From the NCBI GenBank assembly GCA_017558775.1, contig JAFYTP010000099.1:47009-111008 (forward strand): a DNA stretch of 64,000 nucleotides, given 5' to 3'. The position numbers and the translations under genes were made by a program. Below the pieces are notes generated by a model. It saw nothing but the letters and a program-made list of their open reading frames with translations. It did not search any database and was not told the origin of the DNA. Positions 18,683 through 26,669 of this stretch are shown in pieces (position 1 is the stretch's first letter; every line of letters starts with the position of its first letter). This stretch comes from Bacteroidales bacterium (lineage in GTDB: Bacteria > Bacteroidota > Bacteroidia > Bacteroidales > UBA932).

Positions 18683-19387
18683 ATGGGTATCTACCGAACC
18701 CTTGACGAAGGAGAATTCCGGGACCTCGCGTCCCGGATTCTCTTTGAAGACAATCACCTGCTCGTTTTCAACAAACGGGCAGGTGAAATCGTACAGGGCG
18801 ACAAGACGGGCGACGAGCCCGTGAGCGACACGCTCAAGGCTTTCATCGCCCAGCGCGATGGCAAGCCCGGGCGGGTGTTCATGGGGGTCCCGCACCGCCT
18901 GGACCGCCCGGTGAGCGGCATCGTGATGCTGGCCAAGACCTCCAAGGCCCTGGAGCGGCTGAACGCCATGTTCCGCGAAGGGGAGGTCCACAAGACCTAC
19001 TGGGCCCTGTGCTGCGGGAAACCTTCTCCCGAATCGGCCCTCCTCACGAACTGGATGACCCGCAACGAGAAAATGAACAAGTCCTTCATCGCCAAGGGTC
19101 CCGGCGGCGAGGCCAAGGAGGCGAAGCTGAAGTACACCTATCTGAAGAGTACCGAGCGTTACCACCTCGTGGAGGTGGAACTGCTCACCGGCCGCCACCA
19201 TCAGATCCGCTGCCAGCTCTCGCACATCGGCTGCCCCATCAAGGGCGACCTCAAGTACGGCGCGCCCCGCTCCAACCCGGACGGCGGCATCTCCCTCCAC
19301 GCCCGTTCCATCCGCTTCATCCATCCCGTCCAGAAGACGGAGATCGTCCTGGAAGCGCCGGTTCCGGCGTCGTGGAAGGGCGTTTAG
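18683..19387 (+). CDS. RluA-family pseudouridine synthase
   Basis: 234 residues. It has the RluA catalytic motif HRLDRPVSG with the essential Asp (about residue 74), then KTYWAL and GRHHQIRCQLSHIG. The N-terminal S4 domain found in RluC/RluD is absent, which fits the short RluA-like class. It isomerises uridine to pseudouridine in tRNA or rRNA; the target cannot be read from sequence. A bidirectional terminator follows. Confidence 0.9.
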   Translation: MGIYRTLDEGEFRDLASRILFEDNHLLVFNKRAGEIVQGDKTGDEPVSDTLKAFIAQRDGKPGRVFMGVPHRLDRPVSGIVMLAKTSKALERLNAMFREGEVHKTYWALCCGKPSPESALLTNWMTRNEKMNKSFIAKGPGGEAKEAKLKYTYLKSTERYHLVEVELLTGRHHQIRCQLSHIGCPIKGDLKYGAPRSNPDGGISLHARSIRFIHPVQKTEIVLEAPVPASWKGV

Positions 19388-19411
19388 CGGCGCTCGCTCA
19401 TAAACGAAAAA

Positions 19412-19433
19412 ATGCAGGCCTTTCGGTCTGCAT
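19412..19433. terminator. Bidirectional terminator
   Basis: A 9-bp stem (ATGCAGGCC / GGTCTGCAT, one G-U pair), loop TTTC. On the minus strand it is followed by a run of T residues (end of the rpmH transcript), and on the plus strand by TTAATTTT. Confidence 0.85.
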
Positions 19434-19457
19434 TTAATTTTCTGATGTGTCCGTGGA

Positions 19458-19610
19458 CTACCAGCGCTCCTCGTCGGAGACGGTGAGCTTCTTGCGGCAG
19501 TGACGGCGACGGGCGGCAAGCACGCGGCGGCCGTTCGCGGAAGCCATGCGGGCGCGGAAGCCGTGCTTGTTCACGCGCTTGCGGTTGGAAGGTTGGAATG
19601 TTCTTTTCAT
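19458..19610 (-). CDS. rpmH: 50S ribosomal protein L34
   Basis: A short gene of 50 residues: starts [19 protein letters not shown] and continues with an Arg-rich stretch ([16 protein letters not shown]). This is the conserved L34 signature, a component of the large ribosomal subunit. It has its own consensus promoter about 55 bases upstream and a strong terminator downstream, so it is probably monocistronic. Confidence 0.97.
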   Translation of the reverse strand: MKRTFQPSNRKRVNKHGFRARMASANGRRVLAARRRHCRKKLTVSDEERW

Positions 19611-19664
19611 CGTATTTTTCTTTTTATATTATGCTGTTTGGAGGCCGTTTTCACGGACGGACTG

Positions 19665-19696
19665 CAAAGGTAGTCATTTCAAGGGAAAAAGCCAAA
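19665..19696 (-). promoter_or_regulatory. Promoter of rpmH
   Basis: On the minus strand TTTG (19696-19693), 20 bases, TACCTTTG (19672-19665): a perfect consensus, consistent with strong expression of a ribosomal gene. Confidence 0.85.
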
Positions 19697-19703
19697 TTTT
19701 ATT

Positions 19704-20357
19704 TTATTTTTCCAGATGAATCACCAGCTTTCCGTCATAGTAAGGATCATGAAGCCAGGAGGAGACGGGCCAGGTGTGGACGGAGCCGCGGGGGAGGCGG
19801 TGGCGGGCCATCACTTCCGCGATTTCTTCCACGACGTCGCCGCCCTTGAGGTACAGGATGCCTTCCGTGAACTTGCCTTTCACCCAGGGATAGAAGTCCG
19901 TGAGCGAGGCGACGGCGCGGGAGACGACGAAGCCGAAACGCTGCGGGAGGGACTCCGCGCGGGCGTTGACCACCTGCACGTTCTTGAGCTCCAAGGCTGA
20001 TGCAACCGCCTGTGCGACAATGGTTTTCTTGCCGACGGAATCGCAAAGGACGAACTGTGCCTCCGGGAAGAGGATGGCCAGCGGGATGCCCGGGAAGCCG
20101 CCGCCGGTGCCGAGGTCCAGGACATCGGCCGTGCGGAACTTCTCCACCAGCCCGGGGCTGGTCAGCAGATACCGCGCGATGGCGAGGGAATGGAGGATGT
20201 GATGGTCATAGAGACCGTCGATGTCCTTGCGCGAGATGACATTGATCTTCGCGTTCCAGTCGCGGTACAGCGCGTCGCAGGCGAGGAACTGTTCCTCCTG
20301 CGCGGGCGTCAGGTCGAAATCGACCTTGACGAAATCGATGAATTCCTGCGGTGTCAT
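19704..20357 (-). CDS. rsmG: 16S rRNA (guanine527-N7)-methyltransferase
   Basis: 217 residues. SAM-binding motif VLDLGTGGGFPGIPLA, N-terminal NVISRKD segment and VVSRAVASL are typical of RsmG (GidB). It methylates G527 of 16S rRNA. Its ATG overlaps the stop of the upstream sigma factor gene by four bases (ATGA), so the genes are translationally coupled. Confidence 0.95.
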   Translation of the reverse strand: MTPQEFIDFVKVDFDLTPAQEEQFLACDALYRDWNAKINVISRKDIDGLYDHHILHSLAIARYLLTSPGLVEKFRTADVLDLGTGGGFPGIPLAILFPEAQFVLCDSVGKKTIVAQAVASALELKNVQVVNARAESLPQRFGFVVSRAVASLTDFYPWVKGKFTEGILYLKGGDVVEEIAEVMARHRLPRGSVHTWPVSSWLHDPYYDGKLVIHLEK

Positions 20358-20938
20358 TCCACTTCCCCCCTGAGCATCATTTCCGCCAGCTGCTGCTTGC
20401 CGCGGCGGATGCGGGTGCGGACCGTGTTGAGTTCCAGGCCCAGCGCTTCCGCGATTTCTCCATATTCGAGTTCTTCGACCATATACTTGACCATCACCTC
20501 CTTATAAAGTGGGGAAAGCTCGTCGATGAAGGCCATCAGACGTTCGTGGCTCTCATCGTTGATGATTTCCTCCTCGGGCGTGACGTCCGTGAGGGGATCC
20601 GGGCCTTCCGCCCCGTTCTCGGAGACCTTCAGCTTGATGCCCTCCTTCTTCGCGTCCTCCCGCTTGATGCTGGCCAGGTGGTCCAGGGCGGTGCGGGTGG
20701 CGATGGTGGACAGCCAGGGACGGAACTCCCGGGACGTGTCGAAGTTGGCCAGGTTGGCGAAGGCCTTCTGGAAGCTTTCGGACACGACGTCATCGACATC
20801 GGCCTTCCAGGTGAAATAGCCGCTCACCCGGCTGCGGATGGCTTTCTCATGCAGCTGGTAGATGGCGCGGTAGGCCATCTGGTCCCCGGCGACGGCGCGG
20901 GCGACCAACTCTTTTTCAGGCAGATCCAAATATCCCAT
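20354..20938 (-). CDS. ECF-type RNA polymerase sigma factor
   Basis: 194 residues. Region 2 (about 25-95; DDVVSESFQKAFANLANFD, REFRPWLSTIATRTALDHL) and region 4 (about 135-190; LEYGEIAEALGLELNTVRTRIRRGK) are intact. No anti-sigma gene lies beside it. It sits between polA (one base upstream) and rsmG (four-base overlap), suggesting a housekeeping-type operon rather than a FecI/FecR-like uptake system. Confidence 0.92.
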   Translation of the reverse strand: MGYLDLPEKELVARAVAGDQMAYRAIYQLHEKAIRSRVSGYFTWKADVDDVVSESFQKAFANLANFDTSREFRPWLSTIATRTALDHLASIKREDAKKEGIKLKVSENGAEGPDPLTDVTPEEEIINDESHERLMAFIDELSPLYKEVMVKYMVEELEYGEIAEALGLELNTVRTRIRRGKQQLAEMMLRGEVE

Positions 20939-20939
20939 A

Positions 20940-23570
20940 TCAGTGTGCCTCCAGCCAGTTCTTGCCGTCGCTGCACTCCACGGTGAGCGGGACGGACAGT
21001 TTCAGGACATTCTCCATCACTTCCACGACGATGCTCTTGAGCTGCGGCACCTCCTCCGGGAGGGCGTCGAACATCAGTTCGTCGTGGATCTGCAGGACCA
21101 TCCGGCTCTTCAGGCCGGCTTCCTCCAGGCGCTTGTCCACCCGGATCATCGCAAGTTTGATAATGTCAGCCGCCGTCCCCTGGATGGGGGCGTTGACGGC
21201 GTTGCGCTCCGCCAGGGCACGCACGGTGGCGTTCTTCGCGTTGATGTCCGGCAGATACCGCCGACGCCCGAAGAGCGTCTCCACATACCCGTTCTCGCGC
21301 GCGAAACCGATGCTGTCGTCGATGAACGAACGGATGGCGGGGAATGTGGCGAAGTAACCGTCGATGAGTTCCTTGGCCTCTTTACGGCCCATATTCAGGC
21401 GCTGCGCGAGACCAAAAGAAGAGATGCCGTACATGATGCCGAAATTGGCGGTCTTGGCCCGGCCGCGCTGCTCCCGCGTCACCTCGGACAGGGGAATGCC
21501 GTAGATCTTCGCCGCCGTGGCCGCATGGACATCATCCCCGTCGCGGAAAGCCTTGACCAGATGCCCGTCTTGGCTGAGGTGCGCCATGATGCGGAGTTCG
21601 ATCTGCGAGTAGTCCGCGGAAACGATGACACCCTCCGGCGTCCCCGGAATGAAGGCCTTGCGGATCTCCTTGCCGCGTTCGGTGCGGATGGGGATGTTCT
21701 GCAGGTTCGGGTTGGAACTGGACAGGCGTCCGGTAGCCGTAAGCGCCTGATTGAATGTCGTATGGACACGGCCGTCCACCGGAGAAACGTAAGTCGGGAA
21801 CGGCTCGATGTAGGTTGATAACAGCTTCTTCACAGCCCGGAACTCCAGAATCTCGTTCACGACCGGATGCCGGTCCGCGATGGCGAGGAGGGTGGCCTCG
21901 TCGGTAGAATACTGGCCCCGGGCGCTCTTCTTGGCCTTCGGGTCCAGCTTGAGCTTGTCGAACAGGACGTCACCCACCTGCTTGGGGGAGGAGATGTTCA
22001 GGTCCGGTTCGCCCACCATCTCGCGGATGTGGGCTTCCCGCGCGACCATTTCCTCGCGGAGGCCCTTGGCGAAGTGGTCCAGTTGTTTCAGGTCCACCTT
22101 CACGCCGGCGCGCTCCATCTTCGCGAGCACCTTGGCGAGCGGCTCTTCCATCTCGTCGTACAGCTGCTGCCGGTCGCCGAGCTCCTCCCGGACCTTCCGG
22201 CCCAGCAGGACGAGTGCGGCCGCCTCGCGGGATCGGACGTTCTCATCGGCCTCCGGGGCCTCGTCGAACAAGGACCCCGTTCCGGCATCCGCCGGCATTT
22301 CCTCCAGCTCGATGTTCAGGTAGCTCCGGGACAGGATGTCCACGGCATGGCTCTTCTCCGGATCCACCAGGTAGTGCATCAGCGCGATGTCGTACCATTT
22401 CCCCTGTAGGTCGATGCCCGCGTGATGCAGGAGGTTCGCCTGCAACTTGAGGTCGTAGCCGTATTTGTCGATGCCGGCATCCTCCAGGATAGCCTTGATG
22501 CTGTCCAGACGGTCGCCCGGAACGGCGCAGGCCTGCCCGTCGCAGCCGATGATCAGGCGCTTGACGGGGGAGAAGATTCCCTCGTTGTATGCCTCGGTGA
22601 TGAGGCCGCAGCAACCCGCCTTCTTGACGGCCTTGACCATCTCGGCGGGCGATATCTCATTGACAATGAACTCCTTCCGTTCCTTGGACGCGGCCGAAGG
22701 ACCGACGTGGGTGATGAACCGCTTGAGGGAGTTGAACTCGTATTTCTCGAACAAATCGGCAATCTCGGGACTGAAGTTCATGTCCATCCGCATATCCTCC
22801 AGCGTCGTCTCCAGCGGGATGTCGGTCTTGATGGTCACGAGCTCCTTGGACAGGCCGATATGGCCGCGGGCCTCCTCGAACTGCGCCTGCAGCCGGGGGG
22901 TGAGCTCGTCCAGATGGGCATAGATGTTCTCGATGCTGCCGTACTTGGACACCAGCTTCCCGGCGCCCACCTCGCCGACGCCCTTGACGCCCGGCACATT
23001 GTCCGCCGTGTCGCCGCAGATGGCGAGCATGTCGATGATCTGGACCGGGTCCAGGATGCCCCATTTCTCACAGATGGCCGTGCGGTCGATGATTTCGTCA
23101 TCGCCGCCCGCCTTGCCGGGCTTGTACTGGAAGATGTGCTCGGCGATGAGCTGGCCATAGTCCTTGTCGGGCGTGACCATGTACACGTCCACCCCTTCCC
23201 GGGCGCTGCGGAGGGCCATCGACCCAATCACATCGTCGGCCTCGAATCCCTTGATCATCAGCACCGGGATATTCATCGCCTGCACCAGTTCCGTGAGGGG
23301 TTCCAGCGCATCGATGATCAGTTGCGGGGTCGGGGGCCGCATGCCCTTGTAGGCCGGATACAGCTCGTTGCGGAACGTGCCGCCCGGCGGGTCGAACGCC
23401 ACCGCCAGATGCGTCGGCTTTTCCCGCTCCACCATCTCCAGCAGATACTTCGTGAACCCGTACAGGATGGACATGTCCGCGCCCTTCGAGTTAATCATCG
23501 GCTTCCGGAGGAAGGCGTAATACATCTTGAAGACCAGCGCATGTCCGTCTATGAGGAAGAGTTTGTCCAT
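20940..23570 (-). CDS. polA: DNA polymerase I
   Basis: 876 residues. The N-terminal 5'-3' nuclease (1-290; LFLIDGHALVF) and C-terminal family A polymerase are intact: motif A DYSQIELRIMAHLS, O-helix RGRAKTANFGIMYG, motif C QIHDELMFD. The middle 3'-5' exonuclease region (about 300-470) looks degenerate: Exo I reads LITEAYNEG rather than DTETxxLD, and the Exo II Asp of NxKYD is Gln (DLKLQANLL), so proofreading is probably lost. Role: replication gap filling and repair. A -7 element lies just before the ATG. Confidence 0.96.
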   Translation of the reverse strand: MDKLFLIDGHALVFKMYYAFLRKPMINSKGADMSILYGFTKYLLEMVEREKPTHLAVAFDPPGGTFRNELYPAYKGMRPPTPQLIIDALEPLTELVQAMNIPVLMIKGFEADDVIGSMALRSAREGVDVYMVTPDKDYGQLIAEHIFQYKPGKAGGDDEIIDRTAICEKWGILDPVQIIDMLAICGDTADNVPGVKGVGEVGAGKLVSKYGSIENIYAHLDELTPRLQAQFEEARGHIGLSKELVTIKTDIPLETTLEDMRMDMNFSPEIADLFEKYEFNSLKRFITHVGPSAASKERKEFIVNEISPAEMVKAVKKAGCCGLITEAYNEGIFSPVKRLIIGCDGQACAVPGDRLDSIKAILEDAGIDKYGYDLKLQANLLHHAGIDLQGKWYDIALMHYLVDPEKSHAVDILSRSYLNIELEEMPADAGTGSLFDEAPEADENVRSREAAALVLLGRKVREELGDRQQLYDEMEEPLAKVLAKMERAGVKVDLKQLDHFAKGLREEMVAREAHIREMVGEPDLNISSPKQVGDVLFDKLKLDPKAKKSARGQYSTDEATLLAIADRHPVVNEILEFRAVKKLLSTYIEPFPTYVSPVDGRVHTTFNQALTATGRLSSSNPNLQNIPIRTERGKEIRKAFIPGTPEGVIVSADYSQIELRIMAHLSQDGHLVKAFRDGDDVHAATAAKIYGIPLSEVTREQRGRAKTANFGIMYGISSFGLAQRLNMGRKEAKELIDGYFATFPAIRSFIDDSIGFARENGYVETLFGRRRYLPDINAKNATVRALAERNAVNAPIQGTAADIIKLAMIRVDKRLEEAGLKSRMVLQIHDELMFDALPEEVPQLKSIVVEVMENVLKLSVPLTVECSDGKNWLEAH

Positions 23571-23576
23571 ATCCTA

Positions 23577-23584
23577 CAAAGATA
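23577..23584 (-). promoter_or_regulatory. -7 element before polA
   Basis: TATCTTTG on the minus strand, only six bases before ATG 23570. No clear -33 TTTG is seen. The transcript would be almost leaderless. Confidence 0.5.
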
Positions 23585-23590
23585 ACAATA

Positions 23591-24355
23591 TTATTGGATA
23601 ACGGAGGGGAACGCCGCTCTTAAGATTTCCTCTTTATTCTCCGCCCCAGACGCCAGGAATCGCCCATCTCTCGTGATGGCGAACACCCTGTCCACGACCG
23701 GCAAAGCGTCATGTAAATCGTGGCTGGAGAACAACACGGCGGTTCCGGTCTTTCTTGCTACATCCCTCAGAGTCTGCAACACGCTGATTCGATTCTCCAC
23801 GTCCAAAAATGCCGTAGGTTCGTCCAGCAGCAAGACTTCCGCCTGCCTTGTAAGACCTACCGCCAGGCAAGCCTTCTTGAACTCACCGTCGCTCAAGGTG
23901 GAGATATCACGATCTTTAAGTTCTTGAATCCCAAGGATCTCCAGCGCCTCCTCCATTTTCTTCTTGACATCCTTGGAAATCCTTCCCTTCCAGTCGCTTT
24001 CCTTGTAGCATCCAGTACGGACGAATGCTTCGACGGTAAAACCTTTTACCTTTGGAATGTTGGTCGGGATAAGGATGATTCTAGCGGGGGAGGGTATGTG
24101 TTCTGAAAACTGTGCCACCCTCGGCACATTAGAGGGAGGGGCCCACGGCTTGCCGTGGGAGGGACGGAGGTCGCATCGCGACCGGAGGTTTTCAGAACAC
24201 ATACCCTCTCCCGCCAACGTCTTCAATAAGGTTGTCTTTCCAGTTCCATTGGCTCCTGCCAGCAGGACACATTCGCCTGGAGACAGCTCAAAGGAGATGT
24301 CCTGAACCAGGACATGGCCGCTGTGACCAATAGATATGTTATTGACCTTAAGCAC
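23591..24355 (-). CDS. ABC transporter ATP-binding protein with in-frame palindromic insertion
   Basis: 254 residues from GTG 24355, overlapping the permease gene by eight bases. Walker A GANGTGKT (about 34-41), signature LSDGE, Walker B EVLLLDEPTAFLD and switch His (SSHD) are present, fitting the FecE/BtuD class of metal, heme or cobalamin importers. Between Walker A and the Q-loop region lies a 131-bp palindromic element that stays in frame and encodes about 43 odd residues (AGEGMCSEN to FSEHIPSPA). The Q-loop itself reads IILIPTN, without an obvious Gln. The ATPase may be altered, but the frame has no stop and all other motifs are conserved. Confidence 0.85.
   Translation of the reverse strand: MLKVNNISIGHSGHVLVQDISFELSPGECVLLAGANGTGKTTLLKTLAGEGMCSENLRSRCDLRPSHGKPWAPPSNVPRVAQFSEHIPSPARIILIPTNIPKVKGFTVEAFVRTGCYKESDWKGRISKDVKKKMEEALEILGIQELKDRDISTLSDGEFKKACLAVGLTRQAEVLLLDEPTAFLDVENRISVLQTLRDVARKTGTAVLFSSHDLHDALPVVDRVFAITRDGRFLASGAENKEEILRAAFPSVIQ
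24084..24214. repeat. Cloverleaf-like palindromic element inside the ABC ATPase gene
   Basis: Outer 27-bp inverted arms, one mismatch: 24084-24110 (GCGGGGGAGGG, then TATGTGTTCTGAAAAC) and 24188-24214. Three internal hairpins lie between them: 24111-24128 (TGTGCC/GGCACA), 24142-24159 (CCCACGGC/GCCGTGGG, loop TT) and 24169-24183 (GGTCGC/GCGACC, loop ATC). There is no transposase and no evident target duplication. It resembles a MITE or REP-type element. Because it is palindromic, both strands encode nearly the same terminal peptides. Confidence 0.85.
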
Positions 24356-25316
24356 GTTGCTGACGGAGTAAGAGGATGAGGATCAGGGGAATGCCGATGA
24401 GGGCGAGGGTGGAGCCGACGGGGAGGGGGATCGGCCAGATGTTGGCCAGGATGTCGGCCGCGAGGGCGAGGGTGGCGCCGGTTGCCAGGGACCAGGGAAG
24501 GACCTGGCGGTGGGCCGAAGAGCATGTCAGGCGCCGGGCGATGTGCGGAGCGACGATGCCCACGAAGCCGAGCGGCCCACAGAAGGCCGTGACCGTGCCG
24601 GTCATCAGACAGCAGGACAGCATCGACAGAACCAGGATCCGCCGGGTCGATGCCCCCGAAAGGGTGGCGTACTCCTCCCCGAACAGGATGATATCCAGCC
24701 CCTTGCCATTGCAGAAGGCCAGGATCAGGCCGATGACAAGTGCCCCCGCCATCAGGATGATCTCCCCATAGCGGCTGCCGGAGAAACTGCCCGCCATCCA
24801 GCTATAGAACAGCTTCAGACTTTCCTCACCGGCCGTATATTGCAATACCGAACTCAGGGCGCTGAAGATGAACCCCAGCATCACCCCGAACACCAGCAGC
24901 GTCGTCGCCGACTTGAATCGGGCCGACACCGCAACAACCAGCAGCGCTGCCAGGAACGCGCCCAAAAACGCCGCTACCGCTACGGTAACGCCCGTAAACA
25001 GGGCCGCCGAAGTCCCCAGGACCATCGTCGCAATCGCCGCGCCGAGTCCCGCGCCTCCGCTCACACCCATGATATGCGGATCCGCCAACGGATTCCTGAA
25101 CACAGCCTGCATCTGCGCCCCGCTCGCCGCCAAAGCACCCCCCGCGATAAGCGCCGTCAGCACCCTCGGCACCCGCAGCTTCCACAGCACCGCCCCCGTT
25201 GCCATCGACACTCCACCGCCCCCAACCAGCAGGTCGAGGACGAGAAAGACGATCAGAATGAAGAATATTTGGGAGCGTTTCAAAGCTATTCTTCCGGGAG
25301 GAACATAGGATCCCAC
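24348..25316 (-). CDS. FecCD/BtuC-type ABC transporter permease
   Basis: 322 residues, about 8-10 membrane helices. The family pattern is clear: RVPRVLTALIAGGALAASG, NPLADPHIMGVSGGAGLGA, FCGPLGFVGIVAPHIAR and IPLPVGSTLALIGIP. It forms the inner-membrane channel for iron-siderophore, heme or cobalamin uptake with the following ATPase. The start is uncertain: GTG 25316 overlaps the C1 peptidase by 31 bases, and TTG 25283 just after that gene's stop is an alternative. No binding protein or outer-membrane receptor gene is adjacent, which is unusual. Confidence 0.88.
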   Translation of the reverse strand: MGSYVPPGRIALKRSQIFFILIVFLVLDLLVGGGGVSMATGAVLWKLRVPRVLTALIAGGALAASGAQMQAVFRNPLADPHIMGVSGGAGLGAAIATMVLGTSAALFTGVTVAVAAFLGAFLAALLVVAVSARFKSATTLLVFGVMLGFIFSALSSVLQYTAGEESLKLFYSWMAGSFSGSRYGEIILMAGALVIGLILAFCNGKGLDIILFGEEYATLSGASTRRILVLSMLSCCLMTGTVTAFCGPLGFVGIVAPHIARRLTCSSAHRQVLPWSLATGATLALAADILANIWPIPLPVGSTLALIGIPLILILLLRQQRA

Positions 25317-26665
25317 GCCGGGAGCATGATGGGTTTCTGGTCGAAGTATTTCATCAGGGAAGCCGGGACGTATTTCTTGTCCACGACGAGGCGGAACATG
25401 TACTCATCGAACCACTCGTCGGTCATGATGATGTTGCCCTGGTAGCCGGAGTTCGCGCCCCAGCTGTTCTCCACCATCCATTTCACCGGCTTGTCGTCCT
25501 TGATATCCACCGCGATGAGCGTCATCGCATGCGTGGATCCGCTGGCGTGGGTGTAGACGCGCTCCTTCTTGTTCATGCCGAAGGAGACGCCCATCAGGGA
25601 CTCGTAGTCGAAGTTGGCCAGGTCGGCGATGCCCTTGTCGCGGAGCAGGAACTTGTTCACGTCGCATGAGAAATAGAGGGCCGTGTTGTCCTTGATGGAG
25701 GCGATGGCCATCTGCTTGATCTCGTCGACGGGGAGGTTCAGGTACACCCAGTTCTGGCCGTCGTAGACGTGGCGGTCGTACTCGATCTCGTAAATCTTGT
25801 AGTACTCATGGTTCGGATCGTTCATCACCATGATGTAGTTGTTCTCGAGGTCGGTGCCGATGTATTTGTCATAGAAGGACTTCGGAGTATAGGTCTCGGT
25901 GGAGACGACCTCGCCCTTGGAGTCCGTCCGGGTCCAGGTGAACTCGGTCGGAGGAACGCCCAGGCAGAGCGCGAGCATGTGGTAGATCTCCTTGAGCTGG
26001 TTGACCTTCATGGCCTGGAGGTCCGTGCCTTTCTTGGCCTGGCGCAACCGGAGACCGTCCTCACGGAGTTTGTTGGCAATCTGGGCCCGCATCTGGGAGG
26101 TATTGTTGGCGCTCATGCTCTCCGGGAAGACCTCGGCCGGCACGACGCCGTATTTCATGATGAGGTTCGAGACGCCGGTGAACTGGCCGCCGTCCCCGAT
26201 CGGGTTGGAGAAGAGCCAGTCGACGGTGCGGTCGTCGTCGGGAAGATTCTTCGTGTCGATGATGCCCTGCAGGAACAGGTTCGCCTTCTCCAGCTGGTCG
26301 TAGAAGAACACGTAGTTCTGGGAAAGGATCACCGGACCCATGTCGTACTTGTCGATCATCTTGGCGCGGAGGACGTTCAGGCCGGTGAACAGCCAGCAGC
26401 GTCCGGAGGAGAGCTGGTTGGTGCGGCCTTTGGTCTTCACCATGTCGGAGAAGCGGGTATCCAGCGGAAGGTTGTCCGCGTTCAGGGCCAGCGTGTTGAT
26501 GGCCGTCGTGTTGATGGCGTTGCGGAGGGCCTTGTCGGCCGCCGTACCTTCGTATCCCTTGCTGATTTCTTCGAGAAGCGTGGCGTCGATACCGCCCTTT
26601 TTGTTCTGGGCACTGAGCGTCATCGTTCCGGCGAGCGCGGCGATGAGCAGGAGGACTCTTTTCAT
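25286..26665 (-). CDS. C1-family (bleomycin hydrolase-like) cysteine peptidase, exported
   Basis: 459 residues. Signal peptide 1-20 (ending LSAQ), then a C1B/PepC fold. The catalytic residues are present: Gln84 and Cys90 in NQLSSGRCW, His379 in STHAMTL, and Asn400 in VENSWG. Intracellular PepC/bleomycin hydrolases are aminopeptidases; this exported form probably trims peptides in the periplasm. It is four bases downstream of the FtsX-like gene and overlaps the ABC permease gene, so it shares their transcript. Confidence 0.9.
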   Translation of the reverse strand: MKRVLLLIAALAGTMTLSAQNKKGGIDATLLEEISKGYEGTAADKALRNAINTTAINTLALNADNLPLDTRFSDMVKTKGRTNQLSSGRCWLFTGLNVLRAKMIDKYDMGPVILSQNYVFFYDQLEKANLFLQGIIDTKNLPDDDRTVDWLFSNPIGDGGQFTGVSNLIMKYGVVPAEVFPESMSANNTSQMRAQIANKLREDGLRLRQAKKGTDLQAMKVNQLKEIYHMLALCLGVPPTEFTWTRTDSKGEVVSTETYTPKSFYDKYIGTDLENNYIMVMNDPNHEYYKIYEIEYDRHVYDGQNWVYLNLPVDEIKQMAIASIKDNTALYFSCDVNKFLLRDKGIADLANFDYESLMGVSFGMNKKERVYTHASGSTHAMTLIAVDIKDDKPVKWMVENSWGANSGYQGNIIMTDEWFDEYMFRLVVDKKYVPASLMKYFDQKPIMLPAWDPMFLPEE

Positions 26666-26669
26666 AATG

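Noticed and set aside
24084-24214. Complete insertion sequence
   Set aside because: Only 131 bp, with no transposase frame and no evident target duplication; kept as a palindromic repeat element instead.
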